A stretch of DNA of 64,000 nt from Pycnococcus provasolii (lineage: Eukaryota; Chlorophyta; Pseudoscourfieldiophyceae; Pseudoscourfieldiales; Pycnococcaceae). The notes under the pieces are model-generated. The model did not search any database and was not told where the DNA came from. It worked only from the letters and a program-made list of their open reading frames with translations. Positions 10,304-20,560 of this stretch are shown here, piece after piece. How positions within the stretch are numbered: position 1 is the stretch's first letter; each line of letters starts with the position of its first letter. Position numbers and translations under genes: made by a program. The DNA is taken from NCBI GenBank assembly GCA_938743325.2, contig OW568864.1, positions 310,001 to 374,000 on the forward strand, written 5' to 3'.

Positions 10304-10380
10304 TAAATGCACTTTATACACAACCAATCACGTTCACCACTCAGCTGGCGCTTTGTTGTCGTTGTTGCCACGTCGCCATC

Positions 10381-10465
10381 GGCATGGTGTTACTACTGTA
10401 GACGACCGTTGGACGAAGTAAGGTAGTAAACTCCTTTCCATTACTCAATATTGGAGCAACATTAG
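10381..10465 (-). repeat. 3'-flank element
   Basis: Plus-strand reading contains GACGACCGTTGGACGAAGTA, then CTTTCCATTACT. Read on the minus strand it follows the p47-like gene's stop by about 20-35 bp. Together with 10268-10303 it makes an inverted pair inside one convergent gap. Confidence 0.75.
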
Positions 10466-10485
10466 CTTGTCGTGTGCTGACAGGC

Positions 10486-11697
10486 TTACTTCTGCTGCAC
10501 CACCGCGCCGGCTAAGCCGGCGGCCGAGATGGTCTGACTCTCGTCCGTGAGCACCTTCGGGGGGAACCCAGAAACGAGCGCGTACGGAGCGCCGCCTCCA
10601 CCCTGAAGGCGATCGATAAATCCGCGTATGTCCGCAACCGTGTGCACATCCTGGTTGAAGCGCGCCACGGCACGAGATCCATCGCGCAGGCGCAACTGAA
10701 TGGACGTGCTCGGCAAGCTGTCGTCGACGCTAAATGGCTCGTCACTGCTCGCCGGCTTGTTTGATGCGGCAGCGGCGGCAGCCTGCGCCGCTTGCGCCGC
10801 CATGGAGCCTTCTGCCGCGTCGCCAGCCACTAGCTTGTTTCCCGTGCCTGCGAACGCGCGGTACTTTGGCTCTGGCGGTGCCGAGTACGGCTCCATCTTA
10901 CGCACAAGGTTCACGTGTACTGGGGCGCCGCGTGTCGTCGGCTCGAGCTCCCGGGGACACTCGCCACGCGCGATGCTCTGCATGAATGGCGCGTTCGCCG
11001 GGTCGTCGATGCCGCGCAGCGGCCCGTCGTCAACGGTGAACCCGTTCTCCCAGAATGTGATTGTGTGAACCACGGGCGCGTCGCCGTCAGCGCCTGCGGC
11101 TGGCGGCGCATCCGTGGTCGGCTCGGATCCTGCGCCGCTAAGCGTTCGTGCCTGTCCTGTGAAGAAGCCGCCCGCGCCCGCGCCACTTCCTCCAACCGTG
11201 AGATCCTCGGGCCGTCCGTCGACGGCGCCCGACTCTCGCGCGCGGTCGAAGAGCGACGCGACAGCGTCTCCTTCTCCTCCTCCCCTCGCTCGCTTCTTCG
11301 GGTCGACGACCGCGAGTCCGCTCTTTTCGCCACCTGTGTAGAACTCCTGCTCCGCCTCCTCGTCGTCCTGCGGCGTTCGCGCTAAGTCGGAGAAGCCGCG
11401 CACGTTGTTCCCTCCTCCAGCTGCGGCTCCACCACGTCGCCCTGCACCTGCACTACGGCTCCCACCCGCTCCCGCTCCCCCTGCTCCAAGTAAGGTTGGT
11501 GCCACACTATCCGTCACCATGGGGGCACCGGGAGCACCCATAGCACCGGGAGCACCGTCGTCCATAGAAGCGAAGAACGCCTCAACCGCGGCGGCGACAT
11601 CCCCTGAGTGCGCTTCCAATAGAGAAGACGCTACTGCCGTATCTGAAGTCCCTGTGATTTCCAAAAACTGTGTGACTGCCACATCTGAGTCCGCCAT
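10486..11697 (-). CDS. p47/Shp1-type Cdc48 cofactor (UBA-SEP-UBX)
   Basis: 403 residues from the ATG at 11697. Domains in order: UBA-like helix bundle (1-45), Gly/Ala linker, the conserved p47 segment VRGFSDLA near 99-106, SEP domain (about 209-272, starting [19 protein letters not shown]), and UBX domain (about 325-403, ending [17 protein letters not shown]). The UBX contact loop reads GFPPK where FPR or FPNK is usual, so the p97-binding tip is of variant type. p47/Shp1 proteins recruit ubiquitinated cargo to Cdc48/p97 for membrane fusion and degradation. Plant members are called PUX. A second Cdc48 cofactor, OTU1, lies at 35107. The gene is divergent from CAP across a TTAGGG array. Confidence 0.93.
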   Translation of the reverse strand: MADSDVAVTQFLEITGTSDTAVASSLLEAHSGDVAAAVEAFFASMDDGAPGAMGAPGAPMVTDSVAPTLLGAGGAGAGGSRSAGAGRRGGAAAGGGNNVRGFSDLARTPQDDEEAEQEFYTGGEKSGLAVVDPKKRARGGGEGDAVASLFDRARESGAVDGRPEDLTVGGSGAGAGGFFTGQARTLSGAGSEPTTDAPPAAGADGDAPVVHTITFWENGFTVDDGPLRGIDDPANAPFMQSIARGECPRELEPTTRGAPVHVNLVRKMEPYSAPPEPKYRAFAGTGNKLVAGDAAEGSMAAQAAQAAAAAASNKPASSDEPFSVDDSLPSTSIQLRLRDGSRAVARFNQDVHTVADIRGFIDRLQGGGGAPYALVSGFPPKVLTDESQTISAAGLAGAVVQQK

Positions 11698-11830
11698 GAC
11701 GTGATATTGGAGAATGACAACACGGAGCAGAGCAGAGCAGAGAAGCAGGTGCTTTATTTCAGGGACCTATTTCAGGGGGCTGGTGAGAAAAACCCTAAAA
11801 ACACGAACCTACCAAATACAGAGAGGGAGG

Positions 11831-11903
11831 GTTAGGGTTTTCAGTTCGGGTTTTCAGTTAGGGTTAGGGTTAGGGTTAGGGTTAGGGTTAGGGTTAGGGT
11901 TAC
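11831..11903 (+). repeat. Telomere-like TTAGGG array in a divergent promoter
   Basis: About eight perfect TTAGGG units after two degenerate TTCGGG-type units. It lies between the p47 gene (minus) and the CAP gene (plus), G-rich strand on plus. Confidence 0.92.
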
Positions 11904-12022
11904 CGCCCATCAGCCATCTTGTTCTTCTTCATGTCAAATAATTAGTTTTGAAAACCCGGCTGCCCGGTTGGTTGGTTTTTGGAATTCCCCTTCTTGGCGC
12001 GCGCGTTCGTGTTCTCAGAATC

Positions 12023-13555
12023 ATGGGTACCAACATGATCGAGCAGTTGCTTGAGCGCCTCGAGAGCGTGACTACGCGTCTGGAGAAGGTGGAAAGTGCA
12101 GTCATCGGGGGAACTGCGCCACATGCTCCTCGTACCGTTGGTGGTGGTGCGTCTCTGGGGTCCTCGCTAGTCTCCCCATCCTCAGGCAGTGGTGCGTCCT
12201 CGTCGGCGTCACAGTCAGTCGCCGCGTACGATGTGCTCCTCCAAGGCGCAGTCGCAGACTTTGTGAACGCCGCATCCGATGCTACGCTCAAAGACACACA
12301 CGCCGCCAAAGCAGCGGCCGTGCTCAAAGAGGCGTTCGACGCGCTCAAACCAGTGCTCGTCGCCATCGCCAGCTGCAAGAAGCCCGCAAATCCAGGGGAC
12401 ATTCAGTCGCACCTCCAACCTGTTGCAAGCGCGCTCGAGGCGGCGAATAAACTCACCATGGGAAAGAGGACCGACTATGACCACCACGTGCGAGCTGTCA
12501 GCGAGTTCCTCAACGCGCTGCAGTTCGTGTGCTTCGTCGAAAAGGGACAGGGTCTCAGCCTACCGGCACCTCACGTCGAGGAGTCGTGGCAGAGCGCGGA
12601 GTTCTACGGAAACAAGGTGCTCGTGCAGTATCGAAACTCTGGGCCGAGCGGAGAACCGCACGTCGCGTACATCAAAAAGCTCAAGGAGGTGTCGACGGCA
12701 CTGCGAGACTACGTCAAGGCGCACCACACCACGGGACCGGCGTGGAACCCCAGCGGAGGTGACCTCAAGACGTTCAAGGCGGGTGGTGGCGGCGCCGCGG
12801 CCGCCGCGAAGTCGATTCCCGCGCCACCGCCGCCGCCGCCGCCGGGATTCTTCGACGAGCCGAGGGCGGCGCCCGCTGCTGGGGGAGGAATGTCCGCGCT
12901 GATGGGCGAACTGAACCAGGGTTCTGGGGTGACGACGGGTCTGAAGAAGGTGACAGACGACATGAAGACGAAGAACCGCACCGATAAAAGTGGCGCTGTA
13001 CCTGGCGGCTCGGCGAAGCCTCAGCAGACCACTGCGGCTCCCGCTGCGGCTGCAAAGAAAATGCCACCAAAGATGGCACTCGAGGGGGGGCGCAAGTGGG
13101 TTGTCGAGCACCAGGTGAATGCGACGGACCTCGTCATCGACAAGTGCGATATGAGGCAGACGGTTTATCTGTACAAATGCGAGGGCAGCGTGCTGCAAAT
13201 TAAGGGGAAGGTGAATGGCATCTGCATGGACCAGTGCAAGAAGACTGCCATCGTCTTCCAGGATGCCGTCGCGCAGTGTGAGGTGGTCAACTGCACGAGC
13301 GTGCAGATACAGGTGGACGGCTCCGTTCCCACGATTCAGGTGGACAAGACGGACGGCGTACAGATATACCTCATGGGGGAGAAGAGCAATGACGTCTCCA
13401 TCCTCACCGCGAAGAGCTCGGAGATGAATGTGCTCACCAAGCCCGCCAATCCGGACGACGACATGCTGGAGAGCCCACTTCCAGAGCAATATGAATCCAA
13501 GTTCGACGCCAAGTCGGGCAAGTGGACTACCGTGGCGGTGGCACACAGCGGGTAG
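12023..13555 (+). CDS. CAP: Adenylyl cyclase-associated protein (CAP/Srv2)
   Basis: 510 residues from the ATG at 12023 (MGTNMIEQLLERLES). CAP recycles actin monomers from cofilin. The N-terminal oligomerisation helix has RLE heptads, followed by the helical-folded domain. A polyproline stretch (APPPPPPPG) sits near residue 270, and a Lys-rich linker follows. The C-terminal beta-helix CARP domain starts near residue 345 (GRKWVVEHQV) and shows the alternating hydrophobic pattern, DKCDMRQTVYLYKCEG and the conserved tail PLPEQYESKFD. Length is typical for the family. The stop TAG is at 13553-13555. Confidence 0.95.
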   Translation: MGTNMIEQLLERLESVTTRLEKVESAVIGGTAPHAPRTVGGGASLGSSLVSPSSGSGASSSASQSVAAYDVLLQGAVADFVNAASDATLKDTHAAKAAAVLKEAFDALKPVLVAIASCKKPANPGDIQSHLQPVASALEAANKLTMGKRTDYDHHVRAVSEFLNALQFVCFVEKGQGLSLPAPHVEESWQSAEFYGNKVLVQYRNSGPSGEPHVAYIKKLKEVSTALRDYVKAHHTTGPAWNPSGGDLKTFKAGGGGAAAAAKSIPAPPPPPPPGFFDEPRAAPAAGGGMSALMGELNQGSGVTTGLKKVTDDMKTKNRTDKSGAVPGGSAKPQQTTAAPAAAAKKMPPKMALEGGRKWVVEHQVNATDLVIDKCDMRQTVYLYKCEGSVLQIKGKVNGICMDQCKKTAIVFQDAVAQCEVVNCTSVQIQVDGSVPTIQVDKTDGVQIYLMGEKSNDVSILTAKSSEMNVLTKPANPDDDMLESPLPEQYESKFDAKSGKWTTVAVAHSG

Positions 13556-13584
13556 AGAGATTGTAGGTGAATTTCCTTTTCCCC

Positions 13585-13620
13585 CGATTGATCAGTAACA
13601 AACACTCTTTACTTCCCTTA
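13585..13620 (+). repeat. Weak 3'-flank-element-like copy
   Basis: The stretch with ATCAGTAAC then ACTCTTTACTTCC, 30 bp past the CAP stop, resembles the first half of the 3'-flank element on the plus strand. The match is partial; I list it because the opposite gene end (13805) has a clearer copy. Confidence 0.4.
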
Positions 13621-13804
13621 TACAAGCAGTGGCGCCCTCGTCACTAGAGCGTACACCCTCGTACGCTCCCGCTTAGCGCTCCCGCTACATTTGGCACCCT
13701 ATACGGGGCTGGTGAAACCAGCAATGGCGACACCACCGACGGCGACGCCTGGCGCAACTACGCCTCAGAGTCCGCCCCCTCCAACCCTCCAACAACTAGA
13801 GATT

Positions 13805-13860
13805 TATTACGGCCGTTGGACGAATTAAACCTAGTTCCATTACTGAAATGAGCAATCTTA
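13805..13860 (-). repeat. 3'-flank element abutting a stop codon
   Basis: Plus-strand reading has ACGGCCGTTGGACGAATTAA, then TTCCATTACTGAAATGAGC. It runs into the stop codon of the Vps10 gene (13858-13860), so it begins the 3' UTR with no spacing. Confidence 0.8.
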
Positions 13861-16761
13861 GGTCACCACCGGTGAAGGCTGAGGCGCGTCGAGGTCGTCC
13901 AAGCCCAGGCCATCGGAAGCGAGTGGCTGAAATGTGCCCAAATCAGCCTCCTCGTCACCAGGCAGGCTCCTGAATCGCGCCTGCGTGAAAGGGCTTGGGC
14001 TCACTCCGAACAGGCGCTTTGCTCCCTCGAGTGGGTTGCGCATCATGTCCTCGGCACTGTCGAGGAACGATGCGCGCTGCTGCGCAGTCAGGATACGCGT
14101 CCAGCTCACGAACAACGCGGCACCGATCAGACCGATGACGAGCAGCGTAATCATCGCGCGCCCAACTGCACTACCGCGCCGGCGATTGTCCGTCTGCGGC
14201 GGACCCATGAGCGACGTGCCCGCCCCATCCGTGTCGTTGATGTACTTTGAGAGATCCTCGCAATGATCTCCCGTGATGCGACGTGCGCCGCTCGAGCTCA
14301 GCACGTACGTGCCGCGGTCCACGATTGGGCAGCCGCCCGTGCCGCGGATCCCGTCACCGGCGTGCCCGTACTTCGATCGCTCGGTAGGAGAGACGTCCAC
14401 AGCCTCCAAGCCTGGAATTTTCTCGCAAATGCCCATGAAGCCCGCGGTGCTGAAACCACGCTTCGGCGCATAGCCGTAGTCACACATCAAGTCGGACCAC
14501 TCGCACGAGCACACCTTCGTCTCGACCTTACGCTCGTACGACTCGCCGTGGTAGCAGCCAGCCTCGGGCTTGGCGCGCTCGAACGTCACATTCTTGCCTA
14601 GAATGCAGTGCGCCGTCGCCGGGCTCCAGAACTCGAAGTCTGTCGGTCGTCGGCACAGCGGCTTCGGGAAGAGCTTCATCACGTCGAATTGGTAAATCAC
14701 GCCTTTGGTCTTGCGGCCTTCGGAAATCTCGCCGCCACAGTTCATCTTCTGGTTGTTGAACGGGTCAGGCTTGCACTGCGACCCGTGCACGATGAAGCTC
14801 GTGGTTGCCCCCCTTTCCTCCGTACGAATGTTATCGATGTTGATCGTCTCGTTCAGTTTGATGGGTGGCTCCCAGCAGCGGCCGCCGTCGAGGGAGAAGA
14901 TGATCTCGTCCGTCGGGCCTTGCTCCGCGTGGCGCGCCATCACAATCACACCGCCATGGTCGCCGTACTCGAAGATGTGCGCGCCCTTGCGCACCTCCTC
15001 CCACGTGTGTCCGGCGTCGCGCGAAAGGTACGTGTTGATGTCTTGACGCTGGCGAGACAGGTATCGTCCAATGTTGCCCAGTCCCATGATGAGGCCTGGT
15101 GCCGACTTGCTGGCGTACTCTGCGGGAAGCGCAGCCGCGCCTAGTGCAAGATTCCAGCTCGTGTAGCTGTGCACGTGCAGCGGGCATCCGCCTTCCATGT
15201 GGCACACCACGGGCTGACCGTTCACGTCGTGCTCTGGGGCGCGCAGCGGATCCCACCGTGCTCCTCGGTTGAAGCTGATGCGAGACCTCAAGAAATCCTC
15301 GAAAGGGAGCTTTCGGTCGCGAAGTGCGGGGTCATCGTACGCCGCGTCGTCGAGCTGGTTCGCTATGAACACGCCGTCAACACCCTCCACCGAGCTCAGG
15401 TCGACGAGGCCCCGGTAGTGCACTCGCGGCAGTGCAAGGGAGAAGAGCGCGAATTTGCCAGGACTGTCGCTGTGGCCGCCGCCGCCGGACAGGTACACGT
15501 TGCCAATCGGCGCCTGCCTCTCGATCGCGTCCTCCTCGTCGTGATCCACTGTCACCATCACGGCGCCCTTGCCGGCGTCGCGCATCGAGTACCCGCGGTC
15601 CTCGACGTTGATCGGAAGGCACGCCTGCTCGAACGTCTTGCCCTGATCCGTGGATGTGTACAGCATGATGCTTGACCGTCCGCCCACCGGCTTGTCTTTC
15701 GTGTCCGTTTTCTCCTCAAACTTGCCGCTTCCCTTGGCGTCAATCGACACGGGGCAGTCCGCGGCAACGGCGAGGAAGATGACGCCATTCATCACCTCGA
15801 ATTGGTTGCCGCAGCTGACGACGTGCATGTACTTCGTCTCGAAGAGAGAGTCCGTGCGCACGAAGTGCACGTTCGTGTCCCACCCTTGGAAGAAGGCGAC
15901 GTTGCCGTGCTTCGCCGCATCGCGCGACTCGTACGCCGTCGCCAGGATCGTCTTGGGCTCGAGCGAGTACCTGCCGCCCGTTCCCTTGGCATCCTCCTTC
16001 GCCTCCTCCTCCGCAGACTTTGCGTCGAGCACGTTGTATCCCCAGTCGAAGTCGACGAACGAGACGATGCCCTTGGAATGTTGGTACGACACCTCGGTGA
16101 GGTTGGAGAACGACTTGCCAAAGTCATTCGTGAAGAAGAGGTCCTGCCCGCACGCGGCGTTGCGGCAGTATGGCCTTCGCACGAGCATGAGGAACCAGTC
16201 CTTTTCCGTGGGGTGCATCTTGATGTTAAAGTTGTCCTTCGCCGTCAGCCCAGGTGCGGGTATCTGTTCGAACGTTTCCCCGCCATCCAAGCTCACCCAG
16301 TGGTACTTGCCGAGACCTCGGAAGAACATGTTTTTCTTGCTGACGGGGCTGGCAATGATCTCGCGCACGCCATAGTCCGGGCTGGTTAAGGCTTCCGGCG
16401 TCTGCGGAGTGCTTCCGAGCAGAAACCTCGTGACTTCCGCCCACGTTCTGTGTTCCCCACGGCTCTTGCTTCGCCACAGCCGTCCGCCGAGCTGGTTGGT
16501 TGTGCTTTCCGTGAGCGCGAAGACGATATTCGCCTCCTCGCCGGACCAAACGAGGTCCACCACCTTGCCCGTTTCTTCGAGGATATCGGGGTAGATCATC
16601 GCGACGTTTTCCTCCTGCGCACGCGGGCACGTTGAGGCCAAGGCACAAGGCACAAGGCCGACGAGGAGCGCAAGAGGCACAAGGGACGCATATGACCACG
16701 TCGTCGAGGGACGACGACGTGAACCATGTTGTTGATGATGATGATGCGTGCACATCATCAT
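13858..16761 (-). CDS. Vps10/sortilin-type sorting receptor
   Basis: 967 residues from the ATG at 16761. A His/Arg-rich start is followed by a signal peptide (LVPLALLVGLVPCALAS). The lumenal part shows Asp-box repeats of the Vps10 beta-propeller: SLDGGETFEQI, TNDFGKSFSN, STDQGKTFEQ, RDAGHTWEEV and SLDGGRCWE. A Cys-rich sortilin C domain follows, with NCGGEISEGR and CSCEWSDLMCDYGY. One transmembrane span (ITLLVIGLIGAALFVSW) and a tail of about 80 residues with acidic clusters close the protein. Vps10 receptors carry soluble hydrolases from the Golgi to vacuole or endosome. A single Vps10 repeat is present, as in sortilin. Confidence 0.93.
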   Translation of the reverse strand: MMMCTHHHHQQHGSRRRPSTTWSYASLVPLALLVGLVPCALASTCPRAQEENVAMIYPDILEETGKVVDLVWSGEEANIVFALTESTTNQLGGRLWRSKSRGEHRTWAEVTRFLLGSTPQTPEALTSPDYGVREIIASPVSKKNMFFRGLGKYHWVSLDGGETFEQIPAPGLTAKDNFNIKMHPTEKDWFLMLVRRPYCRNAACGQDLFFTNDFGKSFSNLTEVSYQHSKGIVSFVDFDWGYNVLDAKSAEEEAKEDAKGTGGRYSLEPKTILATAYESRDAAKHGNVAFFQGWDTNVHFVRTDSLFETKYMHVVSCGNQFEVMNGVIFLAVAADCPVSIDAKGSGKFEEKTDTKDKPVGGRSSIMLYTSTDQGKTFEQACLPINVEDRGYSMRDAGKGAVMVTVDHDEEDAIERQAPIGNVYLSGGGGHSDSPGKFALFSLALPRVHYRGLVDLSSVEGVDGVFIANQLDDAAYDDPALRDRKLPFEDFLRSRISFNRGARWDPLRAPEHDVNGQPVVCHMEGGCPLHVHSYTSWNLALGAAALPAEYASKSAPGLIMGLGNIGRYLSRQRQDINTYLSRDAGHTWEEVRKGAHIFEYGDHGGVIVMARHAEQGPTDEIIFSLDGGRCWEPPIKLNETINIDNIRTEERGATTSFIVHGSQCKPDPFNNQKMNCGGEISEGRKTKGVIYQFDVMKLFPKPLCRRPTDFEFWSPATAHCILGKNVTFERAKPEAGCYHGESYERKVETKVCSCEWSDLMCDYGYAPKRGFSTAGFMGICEKIPGLEAVDVSPTERSKYGHAGDGIRGTGGCPIVDRGTYVLSSSGARRITGDHCEDLSKYINDTDGAGTSLMGPPQTDNRRRGSAVGRAMITLLVIGLIGAALFVSWTRILTAQQRASFLDSAEDMMRNPLEGAKRLFGVSPSPFTQARFRSLPGDEEADLGTFQPLASDGLGLDDLDAPQPSPVVT

Positions 16762-17876
16762 TGTGCGAATTGAGGCGAGAATGAATACTGTAATGAGGGG
16801 AACGGTTTTCTTCTTTTTTTTCGTTTTTCGTTTTCTTTTTTTTCTGGTGCGTGAAGGAAGGCGTGAATGAAGCGGATGGTGCTGATATCAGCTGATGGTG
16901 GGTGGTGGTGGTGGTGATTTCCAATTATTAGTAGGGGGGTGCTCCACGTCGTCGTCGTCTTCACCAACGTCGTCTTGATCAACGTCGTCGTCGTCTTCTG
17001 AGAGCATCGAGGAAAGTTGTTTTGTTTTTTCTTCTTTTTTTCTTTTTTTTTCTTGTTTTTTCGGTTTAGGCTTGGATGGCCACGCGCCTGCAAAGACGAC
17101 ACGACACGCACAAAACTACAGTGGTGGTGCCCGGTGGGATTGGTTTGGTGCACATTCAATGGTGCACGCGTACGATTTTGCACTTTTCTGGGACGAGCGA
17201 AGGTGCGCCTGACGACAGACGTCTGCCTGAGGGCCTGAGAGGACTTATCAAGCTCGAAGAGGCGTAAATACGCACTGCCGGTCTGGCGCGTCAGGTGTAA
17301 AAGTTGCGCTTCAAGGCCCAGAAATCGAGCTTACCTCAGGAGGTAAACTTTACCAGCTACAGCTAACAGGCAACAGCTAAATTTACAGCTTACAGCACAG
17401 TAGTTTTTAGTGGTAATTTTTGGTGGTAAAAGTACGTGGTATGGAAATGGCCTCGTGCGAGCTCATCAGATCAGATCAGGCTCTCCCACCACCATGAGCG
17501 AGGTCCATGAGCGCATCAATGTTGTGTGGCGAGCCAGGCCACCTGGTGAGCCAGTGCACCAAGCCAGGCCTGATGGCAAAAGATCGTAGTCTAAGAACTA
17601 CCTTCTTGAAGATGGGATGGAGCGTTACGCCAACTTGACCAGGCTGCTGGAGGTGGCCGCTGGTCCAGGAACAGTACCGGGTACCGTTTTGCGCGTGCGA
17701 GGATGCGCGTTTACTGAAGTCTATGTAAGGCCGATCCCCGTCCCGCCCTCGTGGTAGGTACAAATGGTGCGCAACATGTGGATCCCCATCCGATCAATTT
17801 CACCCCGCGATTTCTCCCCCGTCCCGACTACGATAATAACTGAAGCCAGTTTAAGGGATTTTTTGCAAGTCCGTCC
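16762..17876. other. Divergent intergenic region, no supported gene
   Basis: 1.1 kb between the Vps10 and SGNH genes. It has T-rich and TC-rich runs (16800-16860, 17010-17070), CAC/CGT triplet runs (16900-17000) and a CAGCTA-rich patch at 17350-17400. Unlike most divergent gaps here it has no TTAGGG array. Confidence 0.5.
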
Positions 17877-18947
17877 ATGGCGTCCGCTCAGGGCGATGCG
17901 GCCGTTAACAACGCCACCACGTCATCCGCGCAGGCGGATGACACGACGACGAAAAAAGAAAGACAATTCCTCTTCGAGGAGATGCCGAAGGAAGATCCCA
18001 ACCCGAAACTCGACCCCAACGACTCAAGGTGGACGCCGCTTCTACCGCAGCTATCCGCCAAGTGGTTCGAAGGACGCGCGTGCCCTGCCGAGGATGCCAT
18101 CGCGCTTGCAACCGGGTGCCGGCGCAGGCTCTGCTTCTGCGCGTTCGGGGACTCGCTCACAGAGCACGGCATGGTCGATATTGACGGAAACGCCGGATGG
18201 GTGACGCAACTCAGCGTCATGTTCCGACGACGCGCTGATGTCTTCAACCGCGGGATGAGCGGATACAACACGAGGTGGGCCAAGCAAGTGCTGAACAAGG
18301 ACACGCTGCTGCAGTTTCCCATCGGCGTCGAGCTCGCCATCATATGGCTCGGTGCCAACGACACCAACGCGGGAACCGAGCAGCACGTGCCCTGCGACGA
18401 GTACGCGTCGAACATGAAGGAAATCATCAACTTCTGGCAAAAGCGCTGCCGCCCCGACTACCGGCTGCGGCCGGCGGAGGTGGTGGTGCTCAGCCCACCA
18501 CCCGTCATTGACGGCGCACCCGGAGTTCAAGGACGCTCCGACGCGCGCAACTGCGAGTACGCGCGTATCGCGTACGCAGTCGCTAGGGAGATGAATGTGC
18601 ATTTCATCAACGTGCACGCGTCGTTTCACGCGTACCCCGAGCCTGTTCCGGATGGTGCAGCTGGATACGCGTACAACAGCTACGATCCACTGAGCAGCCC
18701 GGTGGAGCAGGATTGGCCTGTGGGTGGCAAGCAGGTGACGGAGCTTCTGCAGGAGGATGGCGTTCACTTGACGGCGAAAGGACAGGTGCGCATCTTCGAG
18801 TTGCTGAAGGCGCACATCGTTCACGCCACTCCGCATATGAGGCCCATCGAGACGGCTCTCGACGCGCCTCCTTGGAATGTCATGGTTTCGTTTGGGGATG
18901 TGATTCCGTTCGAAACGGTCGATCCTGAGCGAGGAGCTGACAGTTGA
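17877..18947 (+). CDS. SGNH/GDSL esterase, IAH1-like
   Basis: 356 residues from the ATG at 17877. All four SGNH blocks are visible: GDSL block with Ser93 (FGDSLTEHG), the block II glycine (RGMSGYN, near 129), block III GAND with Asn161, and block V with Asp294 and His297 (EDGVHL). The layout fits the isoamyl-acetate-hydrolysing esterase branch, soluble enzymes that cleave small esters. No signal peptide is seen; an ~80-residue polar N-terminal extension precedes the fold. The natural substrate cannot be told from sequence. Confidence 0.9.
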   Translation: MASAQGDAAVNNATTSSAQADDTTTKKERQFLFEEMPKEDPNPKLDPNDSRWTPLLPQLSAKWFEGRACPAEDAIALATGCRRRLCFCAFGDSLTEHGMVDIDGNAGWVTQLSVMFRRRADVFNRGMSGYNTRWAKQVLNKDTLLQFPIGVELAIIWLGANDTNAGTEQHVPCDEYASNMKEIINFWQKRCRPDYRLRPAEVVVLSPPPVIDGAPGVQGRSDARNCEYARIAYAVAREMNVHFINVHASFHAYPEPVPDGAAGYAYNSYDPLSSPVEQDWPVGGKQVTELLQEDGVHLTAKGQVRIFELLKAHIVHATPHMRPIETALDAPPWNVMVSFGDVIPFETVDPERGADS

Positions 18948-19008
18948 AACAGAAATAGTAACTCAAACAAAAATACATATATATAAAATGGCACAAAGAA
19001 AGAACAAA

Positions 19009-20328
19009 TTACAGACATCCTGGGCACACGTGCAGGGCTTCGCGCGCGAGGTCGTCGCAATCGAAGCAGAATCGATGGCGGCACTTTGGACACACGAGTG
19101 CGCGCTTTGCCTGCAACGGCGCGCAGCAACCAAAACAGCGCGACGACGACACTCGTGGCTCTGGCGCACCCTCGCTCGCCTCCTCGACGTACGGCGTGAG
19201 CGGGTCGAGGTGGTGGTACGTGCGACTCAGGTGTGCGGCGGATGCCATGAATAGGTCGCACACCTGGCACGTTTGCGGGAGCGCGCCGCCAGTCGTGCGT
19301 GCCCGGCATCTCGGGCATGTGTGATACTCCCCGGCGTGGAGTACCCCAGCCTTTCCGACAAGGAACGCCGCCGAGCCAGGCAACGGGCGCGTCAGGCGTG
19401 GGAAGCCCATGTTGAGCAGTCGTGGCGTCGCCTCAGCGCTGCCCGCATCTGCGGGTGGCGGCGGCACGTGCGCCGCGAGAAGCTCCTGCAAGTGCTCGCC
19501 ATTGCGTGCTACGGCGTACGTGCCGCCCGTTCGCTGGCAGACTCGTTGGAACGCGAACACCTCCGCCCCCAGCCCGATGATGGAGACGCGCACGCGTTCC
19601 TTGCGGCACTTTTCGACAACGCTGAAGACGTCGCCCGGATCGCACGTCGACAGCGCCGCCGCGACGATGACGCACTCCCTGCGACCCCACGCCGGAAAGC
19701 CGCTGAGCGACGAGAGCGCGCACGCGAGAACGTTCTGTAGGCTGAAGTCGCCGTAGCACCCTGCGTTTTCGTGGTCGTCGATGGATCCCGAGCCAAGCAA
19801 GCTTTGCCTGAGCTTGAGGCACTGCATGTGCTTGTCTGGCGACAGTTCGTGCACGCGCTTTGCGAGCCCGTTACGCGCGACGAGGAACCCGAAGTGCGCG
19901 AGCGGGTTGGCGTCCCCAAACGCGATGAGAAATCGCTCCAAGGATGTGAGCACCTGCCCCACCTTGGACGGGTGTCTGTAGTCTGCGTCACGCTCACCCA
20001 TGGCTGCAGAGAAGTCCACACCAACGACAAGATATCGTATGAGCCCACCACCAACTCTTGAAGCTGCTGATGCTGCTGCTGATGCTGCTGACGACGACGT
20101 GGCAAGGCGTACTCGTCTGTTTTTCTTTATTAATGAGTAAAACGTAGCGGAGGCGTCGCCTGCACCATTGTCGTTATCCCCATTATTACCATTGCCATCA
20201 CCAAGCAAGTATAGTTTCTCGTAGGAGATTTCTTGCGCTTCCCACAAATCCTCATCATTAAAGTCACCACCGTTTTCAGCACCGTTAGTACCGTCATTGT
20301 CGTGCTCGAGCGGCTCGTCAGCCTCCAT
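19009..20328 (-). CDS. GTF2H2: TFIIH core subunit p44/Ssl1
   Basis: 439 residues from the ATG at 20328. Ssl1/p44 is the TFIIH subunit that activates the XPD helicase in nucleotide excision repair and transcription. The product begins with an acidic region and ISYEKLY. A von Willebrand A domain follows, with VDFSAAMGERD (metal-site-like DxSxxM), the GRRECVIVAAALSTCDPGD core and VRVSIIGLGAEV. The C-terminus has clustered cysteines: CPRCRAR, CQVCDLF, CFGCCAPL, CPKCRHRFCFDCD and CPGC, the Ssl1 zinc-binding region. The order and length match the family. A Ser/Ala-rich insert (SSSAASAAASAAS) is local. It is divergent from the RCC1-repeat gene across a TTAGGG array. Confidence 0.93.
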   Translation of the reverse strand: MEADEPLEHDNDGTNGAENGGDFNDEDLWEAQEISYEKLYLLGDGNGNNGDNDNGAGDASATFYSLIKKNRRVRLATSSSAASAAASAASRVGGGLIRYLVVGVDFSAAMGERDADYRHPSKVGQVLTSLERFLIAFGDANPLAHFGFLVARNGLAKRVHELSPDKHMQCLKLRQSLLGSGSIDDHENAGCYGDFSLQNVLACALSSLSGFPAWGRRECVIVAAALSTCDPGDVFSVVEKCRKERVRVSIIGLGAEVFAFQRVCQRTGGTYAVARNGEHLQELLAAHVPPPPADAGSAEATPRLLNMGFPRLTRPLPGSAAFLVGKAGVLHAGEYHTCPRCRARTTGGALPQTCQVCDLFMASAAHLSRTYHHLDPLTPYVEEASEGAPEPRVSSSRCFGCCAPLQAKRALVCPKCRHRFCFDCDDLAREALHVCPGCL

Positions 20329-20430
20329 CGTAGTGTATGGCGAGGCGATGTTGGAGTTGCTTTCAGGGGAGGAGAGGGGGAGAGGGGAATTCCACCACCA
20401 CCCCACCCCCACAACAAACAAACGCGGGAA

Positions 20431-20487
20431 GGGTTAGGGTATTGGGTTAGGGTTAGGGTTAGGGTTAGGGTTAGGGTTAGGGTTAGG
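20431..20487 (+). repeat. Telomere-like TTAGGG array in a divergent promoter
   Basis: About eight TTAGGG units, the first interrupted by TATTGGG. It lies between TFIIH p44 (minus) and the RCC1-repeat gene (plus), about 75 bp before the latter's ATG. Confidence 0.92.
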
Positions 20488-20560
20488 TCGCTTTCTCTTC
20501 CTCCAAGGCCCCCCTGTCAGCCTGTCAGCCTGTCGTATCATTTTGTCTTTTCCTCTCATC